From Desulfurococcales archaeon (lineage in GTDB: Archaea; Thermoproteota; Thermoprotei_A; Sulfolobales; Ignisphaeraceae): a stretch of 64,000 nt of DNA. The position numbers and the translations under genes were made by a program. Below the pieces are notes generated by a model. The model saw nothing but the letters and a program-made list of their open reading frames with translations, made no database searches and had not been told where the DNA came from. Shown piece after piece: positions 1-8,226 of this stretch. The stretch lies in assembly GCA_027066265.1 (NCBI GenBank), contig JAMOOB010000490.1:8207-72206 (forward strand). Direction: 5' to 3'. How positions within the stretch are numbered: position 1 is the first letter of the stretch; each line of letters begins with the position of its first letter.

Positions 1-573
1 GGGACCGAGAGACATATCTAACCCCTATCCAACCCTCTGACCATCAAACATATATAAACCATACACATACGAAACAATAGAGCATCGAAGAACCTATGGC
101 TTCCACTGGAGCCACTAGATACACTACTACTCTCTACTCTGAGAGCCCCCTACATCGCCATAGAGCCCCGTCACCCTATTAAGCCACGGATGACACCAGG
201 GTTGGACAGCAATATGTACAAAGAATGGACTCTCCAACCAGCCGGTTAGACACATATCGTATGAGCCCCCAGCTCCACTGCTTTTCTATAGAACCGCTTT
301 GGTTGATAAGAACCTGAACCAGTGACCAGGTAATAAGGTTCGCTAACAAGCGAACCGCTTTCTATCCCTCTCCAAGAGACATCAAGAAGCGTTCTGAACG
401 GATCGAGAATCACATTCCTTTCCTTCTCGATTCTTAACGTTCATTTAATAAGAATGTTTGTATAAAGAAAATATTCGATTCTTTATACATTTAATCGCTT
501 ATACATGTATAAACCGATTCTTATCGATTCGATAAGAAGTTAAACCGCTTCAAAGAATTGAAGCCTCGATTCT
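1..573. other. AT-rich, hairpin-rich non-coding region
   Basis: I see no convincing gene in these bases. About 400-580 is clearly AT-richer than the rest of the window. Perfect inverted repeats include 337-343/350-356 (GGTTCGC with a 6-base loop), 520-526/530-536 (CTTATCG, 3-base loop) and 548-558/569-579 (CTTCAAAGAAT and its complement). A further one, 605-611/616-622 (TCCAACC, loop GGGT), lies just downstream. The heptamer GAGCCCC recurs at 143, 163, 263 and 693. The composition and the stem-loops would suit a replication origin or a termination region, but this is inference. Confidence 0.5.
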
Positions 574-759
574 TTGAAGATAGAGACCCCGATGGCTAAG
601 GCTCTCCAACCGGGTGGTTGGAAACCAAATGGGGTTATCCAACCCTGTCCCTATCTCAGAGTGGACAACCTGAAGGAGGGGGATTGTGAAGAGAGCCCCC
701 GGGTCTCTCTAGGGGGTAGTGGTATCCAGAGGAAGCCGGGGTCTCTATCTATGGTGTGG

Positions 760-1488
760 TCATATAAACATTGTGGCTAGGGATATGACGGGTAGTAGCC
801 TCACGAATATGATCCCGATGTTGAGCCCTAGGACTCTGTATGGTGGTAGCTGGTAGACGTGGAACAGGTTCGCTAGGATAATCGGTGTGAAGATCAGTGC
901 CAGGGTTCTGAATGTCTTGTCTATCCTGATCGATCCTAGCTTGGCTAGCAGCGGGGCTAGCGCGATCCAGCTAAGCATCTTTGTGTCCAGCAGGAACGTG
1001 AATGGAAAGTGTATGTCGAGGTCGTAGTAGCAGAGAACCACCAGCTCCCTTACATCCGATAGAAACGTGTATGCATAGGTCATCCTAACCAGGAGCTCCC
1101 CAACGCAGCAGCTCCTCCATAGATAGCCCAGCACAATCATCGAGATGGTGTAGCTCAGAGCAGCCTCCACTCTCTTGATGCTGGGGCAGTGCAGAGCCAT
1201 TCCCACAGCTGGGAGCACGGACATGAGCGCCACGAGCAGGATCCGCATCCACCGCGCATCTACTCTGAGGTACCACAAGACGAAGCCTAGGGCTAGCATT
1301 ACGCCTATTATCAGATCGATCTTCACGGCCCACGTAACCGGGAAGAAGAGTGGTAGCATGAAGGTTCTGGCGAAGTAGAATATGGCTAGAGCTAGCTCCC
1401 AAGACCTACCGATCCTGATATAGCTGTACAGCGCTATAGCAAGGGCAACGAGGTTCAGCTCCGCTGCTATGATAGCCCATCCCATCAT
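760..1488 (-). CDS. multi-pass membrane protein in a glycosylation operon
   Basis: The 242-residue product is almost entirely hydrophobic, with about six to eight predicted transmembrane segments and short charged loops. I do not recognise the family. The start is set at 1488 because its ATG overlaps the TGA stop of the upstream methyltransferase as ATGA, a coupling seen elsewhere in this window; an in-frame ATG at 1521 is also possible. It is the last gene of a leftward operon with a GT4 glycosyltransferase, a small membrane protein and a methyltransferase. That context suggests work on a lipid-linked or membrane-bound glycan, possibly as a flippase or polymerase-like component. The function is inferred from neighbours only. 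Confidence 0.75.
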   Translation of the reverse strand: MMGWAIIAAELNLVALAIALYSYIRIGRSWELALAIFYFARTFMLPLFFPVTWAVKIDLIIGVMLALGFVLWYLRVDARWMRILLVALMSVLPAVGMALHCPSIKRVEAALSYTISMIVLGYLWRSCCVGELLVRMTYAYTFLSDVRELVVLCYYDLDIHFPFTFLLDTKMLSWIALAPLLAKLGSIRIDKTFRTLALIFTPIILANLFHVYQLPPYRVLGLNIGIIFVRLLPVISLATMFI

Positions 1489-1976
1489 GGCTTGATGCCT
1501 ACCATAACGAGGTCGTTGCATGTCAGAGCGAGGATCCAGCCGATAGCCTTCCTGATGGGTCTGGGGATCAGGTCCCCTATGTTATCCCCGTAGCTGTGCC
1601 TAGTCACGAACCCTGCTTCCCGCAGCATCTTTCTCAGCTTCAGAAAGCTGAAGACGTGTCTGTGGTCCGGATCTCTGTACGCGTTGCTCGATAGGAAGTT
1701 CGGTGCCGCTATCAGAACCCTGCCTCCCCGCTTGAGCACCCTGTAGCATTCGCGGAGAAACTGCTGTGGGTTGCTGAGGTGCTCGATAACGTGTACCGCT
1801 ACAACCCTTGAGAAGACCCCCGATCTGAAGGGGAGTAGATGGGCGTCCGCAGCAACCCACTCGGCATCGGGCTTCTCCCTGGGTGGATGGATATCGAGGA
1901 AAACGGTGTTGAGGGAGGGCTTGAGGAACGGTCTGAACCTGTAGCCCCCCGCTCCAGGACCTACCTCTAGCTCCAT
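1485..1976 (-). CDS. SAM-dependent methyltransferase (class I, type 11)
   Basis: The protein has 163 residues. It opens directly with the SAM-binding glycine loop (ELEVGPGAGG, residues 2-11), then an acidic strand end (FLDIHPP), the motif VAADAHLLPF, the motif VHVIEHL, and a KRGGRVLIAAPN strand typical of Methyltransf_11 enzymes. The N-terminal cap helices that normally precede motif I are absent, so it is short for the family. It sits between a small membrane protein gene and a membrane protein gene and overlaps the latter by ATGA. A role in modifying a sugar or lipid made by the neighbouring glycosyltransferase is likely but inferred; the substrate cannot be read from the sequence. Confidence 0.85.
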   Translation of the reverse strand: MELEVGPGAGGYRFRPFLKPSLNTVFLDIHPPREKPDAEWVAADAHLLPFRSGVFSRVVAVHVIEHLSNPQQFLRECYRVLKRGGRVLIAAPNFLSSNAYRDPDHRHVFSFLKLRKMLREAGFVTRHSYGDNIGDLIPRPIRKAIGWILALTCNDLVMVGIKP

Positions 1977-1986
1977 AGCCCTAGCC

Positions 1987-2352
1987 TCACTCCGCCCATC
2001 TTCTGAGAACCCTTATCGCCTCCTCGTTCCTGCCCTGCGCGATGAGGAGCAGAGCCCTCGCAAGATCGCGCGCGTACGGCGATGCCTCTGCAGCTAGAGC
2101 CTGATCCACCGGGACAGCCAGCTTCTTGTAGTCTAGCCACCCTATCACCACAGCTGCGGGAACGTAGATGGTCAGGAACGTGATCGCGAAGGCGATCAGG
2201 TTGGAGAACACCAGCTTCAGCGCAGGTACGTACTCGATCAGCAGCCTGTACTGTATAACGATGAAGTTCGCGAACGATATCAGGAAGACGAGGTACGTGC
2301 TGTGACCGCGCCTAAAGTAGGTCCAGAGCCTAAGTATCCTCTCCTTCCACAT
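1987..2352 (-). CDS. small membrane protein with cytosolic tail
   Basis: About 121 residues. Basic N-terminus (WKERILRLWTYFRRGHS), then two or three hydrophobic segments (around residues 20-40 and 48-75 of the product), and a charged C-terminal tail with an Arg/Glu-rich helix (RNEEAIRVLRRWAE). I do not recognise a family. The ATG at 2352 lies five bases after the stop of the glycosyltransferase gene; an in-frame GTG or ATG at about 2370 would overlap that gene. The position inside the operon suggests a membrane partner of the glycosyltransferase or of the terminal membrane protein. Confidence 0.65.
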   Translation of the reverse strand: MWKERILRLWTYFRRGHSTYLVFLISFANFIVIQYRLLIEYVPALKLVFSNLIAFAITFLTIYVPAAVVIGWLDYKKLAVPVDQALAAEASPYARDLARALLLIAQGRNEEAIRVLRRWAE

Positions 2353-2356
2353 CCTG

Positions 2357-3550
2357 CTACACCCTGCCAACGGCTCTGCTCAGCTGCTTAACCTCGGCTA
2401 CGTAGCTGATCAGCTCGAGCATCCTCCTCCCGAAGACCTCCGTCGAGAACCGCTTCGCGTGCTCGATGCCTCTAGCCCTGAGCTCCCTGTAGAGCCTCTG
2501 GTCGCTCTCGAGCCTCCTGATTATGCTCGGCACCTCCTCTATCGAGCGGTAGCCCAGCATCGGCGAGAGCGGGGATACGATATCCGTCCAGGCGCCTCCA
2601 TCCCTGTAGACCAGCGGTACGGCTCCAGCCGCCATCGCCTCTACGACGGATATCCCGAAGTGCTCGGCGTACGGCGGGTGCAGATATATCATCGCGTGCT
2701 CGAGGTAGCTGAGCAGCCTGTGCCTCGGGCAGTTGGGCTCGAGAACCACGTTGTCGAGCCTTCTCCTCCTAGCCTCCTCGGCGATCGCGCTGTAGTAGCC
2801 GGCTGTGTACCTATCCACGGTTCCGGCTATGACGAACGTGTGGTCCCTCATCCTCTCGGCGACGTCGAGGATAGCCATAAGGTTCTTCTCCGGCGTGAAC
2901 CTGGATACCGTTACAACCAGCTTCTCGCGCACATCGTTGCTCGCCACCCGCGAGAAGGTCTCTACGTCTACTGGAGGATGAACAACGTCTGCTACCACCC
3001 CGTAGAGCCTGTAGATCAGACCCGCTGTCCATCGAGAGTTGGTTACGACCCTACCCGCCTTCGCGTTCCTGAAGCGCGTATCGATGTACCTCCTCACGAG
3101 CCAGTTGTAGACCCTCCAGTGGATGCCCCTCTTAGCGGGATCACCGCTCCTGTAGAGCGCCAGCGCCGGGTAGTGGATGTAGCTGATATCGGCTGGAGCA
3201 ACGATGTTGCTCTGCGTCTCGATAACAACGTCGTACTCGTCTCGATACGGCTCCACGAACTCCTTGAACAGCCTGCGGTATACCATCAGCCTCCTCAGGC
3301 GAACGAGCCTACCCCTGGAAACACACTTCAGCGCCTCGGCGAGCCCAACCCTCTTCACAACGATCCTGAGCCTCGATATATCGATACCGAAGATCATCCT
3401 AACGACGTCTCTATCCAGCTCCGTAGAGGTGAGAACCGTTACATCGTGACCCGCGTTCCGGAGGATATCGGCTAGCCTAAGCGAGAGATGCTCGCCACCA
3501 CCAAGAGTATCGTACAGCGCGTGAACTATCAGCACACGCAAAGCGTTCAC
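2357..3550 (-). CDS. GT4-family glycosyltransferase, ALG11-like
   Basis: A 397-residue GT-B fold enzyme. The N-terminal domain begins with LIVHALYDTLGGGEHLSLRL, whose glycine-rich loop and following helix are typical of GT4 enzymes. The C-terminal domain has VVTVSRFTPEKN and the nucleotide-sugar site AEHFGISVVEAMAAGAVPLV. The combination of that motif with the earlier ISYIHYPALALYR resembles the ALG11 class (addition of mannose to a lipid-linked oligosaccharide). It is the first gene of a leftward operon with small membrane proteins and a methyltransferase. A promoter with the 12-bp palindrome lies just upstream (3574-3617). It probably builds a surface or lipid-linked glycan; donor and acceptor are unknown. 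Confidence 0.9.
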   Translation of the reverse strand: MNALRVLIVHALYDTLGGGEHLSLRLADILRNAGHDVTVLTSTELDRDVVRMIFGIDISRLRIVVKRVGLAEALKCVSRGRLVRLRRLMVYRRLFKEFVEPYRDEYDVVIETQSNIVAPADISYIHYPALALYRSGDPAKRGIHWRVYNWLVRRYIDTRFRNAKAGRVVTNSRWTAGLIYRLYGVVADVVHPPVDVETFSRVASNDVREKLVVTVSRFTPEKNLMAILDVAERMRDHTFVIAGTVDRYTAGYYSAIAEEARRRRLDNVVLEPNCPRHRLLSYLEHAMIYLHPPYAEHFGISVVEAMAAGAVPLVYRDGGAWTDIVSPLSPMLGYRSIEEVPSIIRRLESDQRLYRELRARGIEHAKRFSTEVFGRRMLELISYVAEVKQLSRAVGRV

Positions 3551-3573
3551 CGAACAGCGCTATCCACAACAAA

Positions 3574-3617
3574 CAAATATGCTCGCTCTAGCGACCTAGC
3601 CATAGCCACAGCTGTGG
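3574..3617 (-). promoter_or_regulatory. promoter with upstream palindrome
   Basis: A TATA-like CATATTTG (3574-3581) lies about 25 bases before the start of the GT4 gene at 3550. The exact palindrome at 3606-3617 is centred about 33 bp further upstream, the spacing seen at other promoters in this window. Confidence 0.6.
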
Positions 3618-3671
3618 GTATGTAGAGCAAGCATATGAGTTCCCTAGACATAGAACGGCGCTGGTAAGAGC

Positions 3672-3899
3672 ATGAGGATCAACGGGGTTCTGCGTATCGC
3701 CACCATAGCGATGTTCATGTTGGCGCCGTTCGTAGTTCAAGAGCTAGAGAGGTATCCGCCTAGCAGACACATCGTAGGGTGTGTAACAGGTATGGTTCCG
3801 GCTATCGCCACTATCATCGCTGTCATAGCTCTGCTCATCTCCGTTAGCTGGCTAGCGATCCGCTTCCTGCCGTATATCGATCGCGAGAGACCTGACTGA
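3672..3899 (+). CDS. small two-helix membrane protein
   Basis: 75 residues with two hydrophobic segments (about residues 8-24 and 38-62) separated by a polar loop containing one Cys. It is transcribed rightward, divergently from the GT4 operon, and is followed by a T5 run at 3975-3979. Similar small two-helix proteins occur at 20956, 21220 and 34795. I do not recognise a family, and the coding call rests on hydrophobicity and isolation. Confidence 0.55.
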   Translation: MRINGVLRIATIAMFMLAPFVVQELERYPPSRHIVGCVTGMVPAIATIIAVIALLISVSWLAIRFLPYIDRERPD

Positions 3900-3974
3900 G
3901 ACCACGGTTCTCCAGGAGAAGCGGAGGGGGGTGGTAATACCATAAAAACGGGTTTGGGATTGGGTGGAGCAGGG

Positions 3975-3979
3975 TTTTT
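3975..3979 (+). terminator. oligo-T terminator
   Basis: A T5 run about 75 bases after the stop of the rightward gene ending at 3899. It is the only T-run in the convergent gap with the gene ending at 3982. Confidence 0.4.
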
Positions 3980-3981
3980 CT

Positions 3982-4452
3982 CTACCTCGCTCTTGCGATG
4001 GCGAGTAGCTCTCTTCTCTTCTCCTCCTCTGTCCTGGTCCTGATCGGCTCGACCACGACGACTCTCGCTGCTATTCCTAGCCTCTTGAGCTCCTCGGCGA
4101 CCTTCCTAGCGTTTGGTCCGGCTAGGTATACGACTGCGTATGGTGGTAGCCTCCAGTACTCCAGTACGTATCTAACCAGCTCCTCCACCTCCTTCATCTC
4201 CTTCGCTCCGTAGTGCTTCCTAGCCAGCGCGATGAGGTAGATCAGCCTCCTCCTGGCTAGCTCCCTGGTCATCGGTATCCTCCTTCCGTAGCTATCGTAT
4301 GTCCACCCGCGCTTCAGGTCCCTCAGGATCAGCGCCGCTATCGATGCAGCAGTATACCTATCCACGCCTTTGCCAGGGACAAACACCCCCTCGTAGATGG
4401 CGTACCAGCTCCTAGGACCCTCATACTTGTTCCTTCTACCCACCTCCCACAC
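3982..4452 (-). CDS. hypothetical protein, alpha/beta with basic helices
   Basis: 156 residues, starting at a GTG about 28 bases downstream of a clear BRE/TATA element (4478-4495). The N-terminal half has WYAIYEGVFVPGKGVDRYTA followed by Arg/Lys-rich helices. The C-terminal half has a strand-helix-strand pattern (AVVYLAGPNARKVAEELKRL, then AARVVVVEPI). This resembles a small Rossmann-like or nucleotide-handling fold, but no catalytic motif is visible. It stands alone between two convergent or divergent neighbours. Function unknown. Confidence 0.75.
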   Translation of the reverse strand: MWEVGRRNKYEGPRSWYAIYEGVFVPGKGVDRYTAASIAALILRDLKRGWTYDSYGRRIPMTRELARRRLIYLIALARKHYGAKEMKEVEELVRYVLEYWRLPPYAVVYLAGPNARKVAEELKRLGIAARVVVVEPIRTRTEEEKRRELLAIARAR

Positions 4453-4477
4453 CTACGACCATGAGCTGCCTCTACGG

Positions 4478-4495
4478 TTATATAGGTAGCGAAAA
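4478..4495 (-). promoter_or_regulatory. BRE/TATA promoter
   Basis: On the minus strand the sequence reads TTTTCGCTAC (BRE position) followed by CTATATAA, about 28 bases before the GTG at 4452. The combination CGCTAC plus TATA recurs at 24614, 24990, 28750, 29279, 35121, 61003 and 61887. Confidence 0.75.
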
Positions 4496-4520
4496 CCAGG
4501 TCTGGACACAGGTGAAGAGA

Positions 4521-5102
4521 ATGCAGATCCTCGTGGTGAAGAGGAGGCTCCCAGCTATGCAGCTGAGAGGGATAGTGCTCCCGACAGTACCGTCATCTCC
4601 ACAGCTGTGGGAAAGACCTCGGCTGCAGCCCGAGCCAGCGCCTCAGCAGACACCGCAGCTACCCTCTGAAGAACCTAGCCAGGAGACTGCGCCGCCTCTC
4701 CAGCCCGAGAACACTGTTGTTTCTAGGCTTCCCGTCGGTGGAAGGACTGTTAGGGGTGTTGCTATCCGTAGGCTAGAGGTTGTTCCGGTGGATAGCTCTA
4801 CCATCAGGATCGTGATCGATATCGAGACCGGGGACACGTATGCGGATATCAGGGTGGGGTGCACCAGGGGAATCATAGACGTTAGCTCGGATAGAGCTGG
4901 TGGCGGAACGCTTCTTCCCGGGGAGGCTACTGGTACACTGGTTGTCCCGTATACTAGGGCGAGTATCGTGTACACCGTGAAGCTGGTGAAGGCTGTTAAC
5001 GGCGCTGCAGAGGGGTTCGTCGAGGTGCGCGAGGTCGATTCGAGGGGAAGGGTGAGAAGGGTTCTTGCAAGGAGAAGCTTTGTGCTTAGAGCTGGAGCCT
5101 AA
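4521..5102 (+). CDS. hypothetical protein with Pro/Gln-rich N-terminus and beta-rich domain
   Basis: 193 residues from the ATG at 4521, chosen because GGTGA lies five bases upstream; the open frame extends to 4461. Residues about 20-65 are low-complexity Pro/Gln/Glu (PEPAPQQTPQLPSEEP), including the palindrome at 4599, which is read as SPQLWE. The rest alternates short beta strands and turns (IRIVIDIETGDTYADIRVG), a pattern of an immunoglobulin-like or tail-type beta sandwich. It overlaps the convergent gene ending at 5086 by 17 bases. It could be a virion surface or tail protein; this is inference. Confidence 0.7.
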   Translation: MQILVVKRRLPAMQLRGIVLPTVPSSPQLWERPRLQPEPAPQQTPQLPSEEPSQETAPPLQPENTVVSRLPVGGRTVRGVAIRRLEVVPVDSSTIRIVIDIETGDTYADIRVGCTRGIIDVSSDRAGGGTLLPGEATGTLVVPYTRASIVYTVKLVKAVNGAAEGFVEVREVDSRGRVRRVLARRSFVLRAGA

Positions 5103-5544
5103 ACCGCTCCTCCTCTTCTTCCTCTAGCTCCTCGCCGATGTCAGATGGCGAGGTGTACGCGAACACGGTTAGTATGCGCGATAGGAGCCTCGATACGCGG
5201 TCAAGGTAGTCGAGAAGTGGCTCGTCTTCTTTCCGCTTTATCTCTTCTCTGATCCACTTCGCTATCTCTGTCTTGTTTATCTTCATCAGGTCCTTCATCG
5301 GCTTGGGCGGGTCCGAAACCTCGTACCCTTCTCGACGCATGTACTCGGCTATGGCTCTCAGCTCCCTTGCGAGTCTCCTCGCTGCTCCGGGTATGCACAG
5401 TATGTGGTCGACGTGTATCTTGAGGATCTCTATGGCTGTCATCCTCTCCGGGATGGGTCTGGTCCTATCGATCGCCGTCCTGATCAGCTCGCCCAGGCTC
5501 CTGGCAGCCGTTCTCCACACGCGCGTGGACTCTATGACGCTCAT
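5086..5544 (-). CDS. hypothetical helical protein coupled to AAA+ ATPase
   Basis: 152 residues, mostly helical and charged, ending in an acidic run (GEELEEEEEERF). The start at 5544 overlaps the stop of the AAA+ ATPase gene as ATGA, so the two are probably translationally coupled. It is the last gene of a leftward operon of at least six genes (9.8 to 5.1 kb). Tight coupling to an ATPase suggests an adaptor or regulatory subunit. I recognise no domain. Confidence 0.75.
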   Translation of the reverse strand: MSVIESTRVWRTAARSLGELIRTAIDRTRPIPERMTAIEILKIHVDHILCIPGAARRLARELRAIAEYMRREGYEVSDPPKPMKDLMKINKTEIAKWIREEIKRKEDEPLLDYLDRVSRLLSRILTVFAYTSPSDIGEELEEEEEERFRLQL

Positions 5545-7019
5545 ACCCCGAGCACCCTTCGTATCTGTGACACCGGTGCTCTGAACACGCCTATAGCCTC
5601 GATCAGCGCTCTCCACGCGCTCGAGCTCGCCGATCTAGCCCATACAGCATCGTCGTTCCTAACCTTCACGCCGTAGAACCTCGCTACCAGCTCCAGGATC
5701 GCGACCCTGTCGTCCGGATTGCTATCGATGTCTATCCTCAGCGGCATGGCGGGTACCCTGGGGGACTCGGAGCCGCAGAATATCACGGGGCACGTGGCGT
5801 TCATCGCTATGAGCTTGAACACCTCCTGCGGAAGCGTATCCGTAACCACTATCAGCGTAGCGTCGCTCGTGGCAGCCGTAGCCATAGCCTCGTCAACGGC
5901 CCTGGGGTCGGTTACTATCACCACCGGTCTGCGGCATACCACGCCCACCAGCGTGGATACTATCGGGACGCCGACCGTGTACGGCAGCGGTATGTAGATC
6001 CTCGTACCCTCCCTCAGCGCGCTGCAGATCAGGCTGTACCTGCCTAGCCAGTCTATGCAGCGCCTAGAGAGCTGCGTTGGTGGTACAAGCCTTGTGTAGC
6101 CCCTCGCCCTGATCGGCTCTATCGATATCCTCTCGCCGGATAGATACGCCTTGGTGACAGCGACCGCGTCGCTCATCGGGAGACCCGCGTTGACGATCTC
6201 TATCGCGAGCCTCTCGGCATCCGGATCGGGAACGCCGTACTCCAGCAGCAGGGTGTGCACAGCCTCGAAGTCGGGCAGGGGCACGAAGATCGGTCTACCA
6301 AGCCTACCGCTTCTCCTAAGCGCGGGGTCGATCGTCTCGATGCTTACGTTGGTGGTTACCAGAGCAATCGTTAGCTTCCCCATACGCTTCCACTCCTGCA
6401 GCTTGCGCAGCAGGATGTTCATCATGCCCAGGTACACGGGGCTATCCTCGCCGCGGACAAGATCTCTGCTCCTAACCAGCCACTCCGCGTCATCCATGAT
6501 CACAACGCTAGGCTCGTTGCTCTCCGCCTCCGATAACAAGGAATGTAGCTTCTGCTCGCTTTCTCCAACCCATTTGGATAGAATAGCCTGTGGCTCTATG
6601 GTGACGACGTACAGACCGAGGATCTCAGCGATAATCTCGGTCATAGATGTCTTTCCTGTTCCGGGTGGTCCATAGAGCAGAGCTCCCTGCTCGGCTGGAG
6701 GTTCTCCTCTGCTCATCGGCTCTAGGAACCTTCTGCATACCTCTCTCCACACCTTCTTTGGGTAGATATAGACCTCTCTGGCGCCTCCCTCGAACCTTAG
6801 CTCCACCAAAACGTTGTTCTCCAGCTCCTTCGTTCTGTAGTCCACGTAGCTCTCCATCGTAACCTCTGTCGCTGGCGTGATCACGCATCTCGCCGGCGTG
6901 CAGTACCCTACCTTCACCCCCAGCCCCAGCCTCGCTCCCGCCGATACCTCGACGTACATCGGTATCGCTAGCGGTGGCTCCTTGCATAGGAGCCTAACGG
7001 ACTTGCATGGCAGCGCCAT
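5541..7019 (-). CDS. AAA+ ATPase (CDC48/Vps4-like) with unusual Walker B and C-terminal extension
   Basis: 492 residues. Residues about 60-260 form a classical AAA module: Walker A GPPGTGKT (117-124), a pore-loop-like SKWVGESE (148-155), sensor-1 region VTTN (221-224) and arginine-finger region RRSGRLGR (235-242). Walker B reads VVIMDDAEW, so the usual catalytic Glu of the DE pair is Asp. Residues about 320-490 look like a second alpha/beta domain without nucleotide motifs (PLPYTVGVPIVSTLVGVV), perhaps a degenerate ATPase half. It lies in an operon with membrane and coiled-coil proteins, so a role in assembly or disassembly of a membrane-associated particle is plausible. The start follows GGTGA at good spacing. 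Confidence 0.9.
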   Translation of the reverse strand: MALPCKSVRLLCKEPPLAIPMYVEVSAGARLGLGVKVGYCTPARCVITPATEVTMESYVDYRTKELENNVLVELRFEGGAREVYIYPKKVWREVCRRFLEPMSRGEPPAEQGALLYGPPGTGKTSMTEIIAEILGLYVVTIEPQAILSKWVGESEQKLHSLLSEAESNEPSVVIMDDAEWLVRSRDLVRGEDSPVYLGMMNILLRKLQEWKRMGKLTIALVTTNVSIETIDPALRRSGRLGRPIFVPLPDFEAVHTLLLEYGVPDPDAERLAIEIVNAGLPMSDAVAVTKAYLSGERISIEPIRARGYTRLVPPTQLSRRCIDWLGRYSLICSALREGTRIYIPLPYTVGVPIVSTLVGVVCRRPVVIVTDPRAVDEAMATAATSDATLIVVTDTLPQEVFKLIAMNATCPVIFCGSESPRVPAMPLRIDIDSNPDDRVAILELVARFYGVKVRNDDAVWARSASSSAWRALIEAIGVFRAPVSQIRRVLGV

Positions 7020-7023
7020 GGTG

Positions 7024-7464
7024 TCACCTCAGTATGCCGAACTGCTTGAACACGCGTCTGCACACCGTATCCATGAACGAGAACGCCGTGTACTCGATCC
7101 TAGCCCTAACCTCGTCGCTCGACATGTACGCGGCGTCCTTCGGCAGTATCCTGTCTCGGTACTCGTCGAGCTGAGCAACTATCTTCGTCAGGATGGTGGT
7201 CGCAGAGTCGTCCCTCTCGATGCTGGGGCGGGGTATGTCCTTGAACCACTTGTACCACAGCCTCTGCACGGTGTCTACGAGCAGATCCTGCATCTCCGGG
7301 AAGATGATGGTCATGGCGTCGAGCTCGCTTAGAAGCATAGGTATGTACCTGGGCAGAACCGCTTCGAGGGGCTGACCCTGCTCGAGTGCTCTCAGCATGG
7401 AGTCGTATATCCACTCAACAAACGTCTCTCCACATCTCCTCCTAGGTGTCTGAGCCTCGCTCAC
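7024..7464 (-). CDS. hypothetical helical protein
   Basis: 146 residues, predicted mostly alpha-helical, with an aromatic stretch (VQRLWYKWFKDIPRP) in the middle. The GTG start overlaps the TGA of the upstream gene (GTGA), and it ends five bases before the AAA+ ATPase start, so it belongs to that operon. No domain recognised. Confidence 0.75.
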   Translation of the reverse strand: MSEAQTPRRRCGETFVEWIYDSMLRALEQGQPLEAVLPRYIPMLLSELDAMTIIFPEMQDLLVDTVQRLWYKWFKDIPRPSIERDDSATTILTKIVAQLDEYRDRILPKDAAYMSSDEVRARIEYTAFSFMDTVCRRVFKQFGILR

Positions 7465-8222
7465 CTCTCACCACCCTCTCCAGAGACCTCCTCACCCTCC
7501 CTCCTCTCCACAGCTGGGGAGACGAGCTTGGAGAGCTCCTCGATCATAGCCTTCGCGCTAACGGTCCTCACGGTCATGAGGTTCGCAACGTATACAACCG
7601 TAGTCAGATCCCTATCCACGACAGCAGCCGCGTACTCGCAGATGGGGTGGACGCTGTCCGTCTCCAGCTCAAGCTCTCTGCCATCCGCAGCCCTCGCAAC
7701 GTATCCCCATCTAGAGGCTGATAGCAGCAGCGTAGGCAGCCTCCTCCCAGGTATACACTCCCCTCCTCCCTCCCAAGGAGTTCTCAGGTCGATCCTCATG
7801 GCGGAGTAAGCGGCTTGCGGCTGCACCTGCGCTACAACGACCATCGCTAGCGCATACCTAGATGCGTAGCTCCACACCCTCCTCAGCTCGTCTATAACAG
7901 CCTCGGCAGAGGGCTCGGTTGGCGGCAGAACTATCTGCACACCCCTAGCCGTCTCCATGAGTATCCTGGGCTGCCCTATCGCTACCATGCCCACAGCTGT
8001 GGGTACGCGAACCGGCGCGCCCCTCGTCGTGATCTGGACTATCCTCACGGTGCTTCCGGCTCTATCCAGCCACGCAGCAGGTACTCCCAGACCATCGCCT
8101 AGGGCTAGCCTCAGCGCAGCCACAACGCATAGCTGCGGCGGTGCTGGCTCCAGCGATGCGTCTAGAACGATCCTCTCGACGGATAGCCCTCTACGGGGCT
8201 TCCTACCGAGCAGCCTAACCAT
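7461..8222 (-). CDS. hypothetical alpha/beta protein of the AAA+ operon
   Basis: 253 residues with alternating beta strands and a middle helix. Short motifs such as VRIVQITTRGAPVRVPTAVG and YALAMVVVAQVQPQ point to a globular alpha/beta fold, and the C-terminus is a charged tail (REGEEVSGEGGER). Two copies of the 12-bp palindrome family (7508 near-copy, 7991 exact) lie inside the gene; the exact one is read as PTAVGM. It overlaps the next gene by four bases. Function unknown; it could be a structural or assembly protein. Confidence 0.75.
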   Translation of the reverse strand: MVRLLGRKPRRGLSVERIVLDASLEPAPPQLCVVAALRLALGDGLGVPAAWLDRAGSTVRIVQITTRGAPVRVPTAVGMVAIGQPRILMETARGVQIVLPPTEPSAEAVIDELRRVWSYASRYALAMVVVAQVQPQAAYSAMRIDLRTPWEGGGECIPGRRLPTLLLSASRWGYVARAADGRELELETDSVHPICEYAAAVVDRDLTTVVYVANLMTVRTVSAKAMIEELSKLVSPAVERREGEEVSGEGGER

Positions 8223-8226
8223 GGTT

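Noticed and set aside
574..780. Open frame of 68 codons on the plus strand next to the AT-rich region
   Set aside because: Low-complexity Gly/Pro/Arg product, no ribosome site, overlaps a hairpin and the end of the leftward operon.
2459..3475. 338-codon plus-strand frame
   Set aside because: It is antisense to the well-supported GT4 gene and has no recognisable motif.
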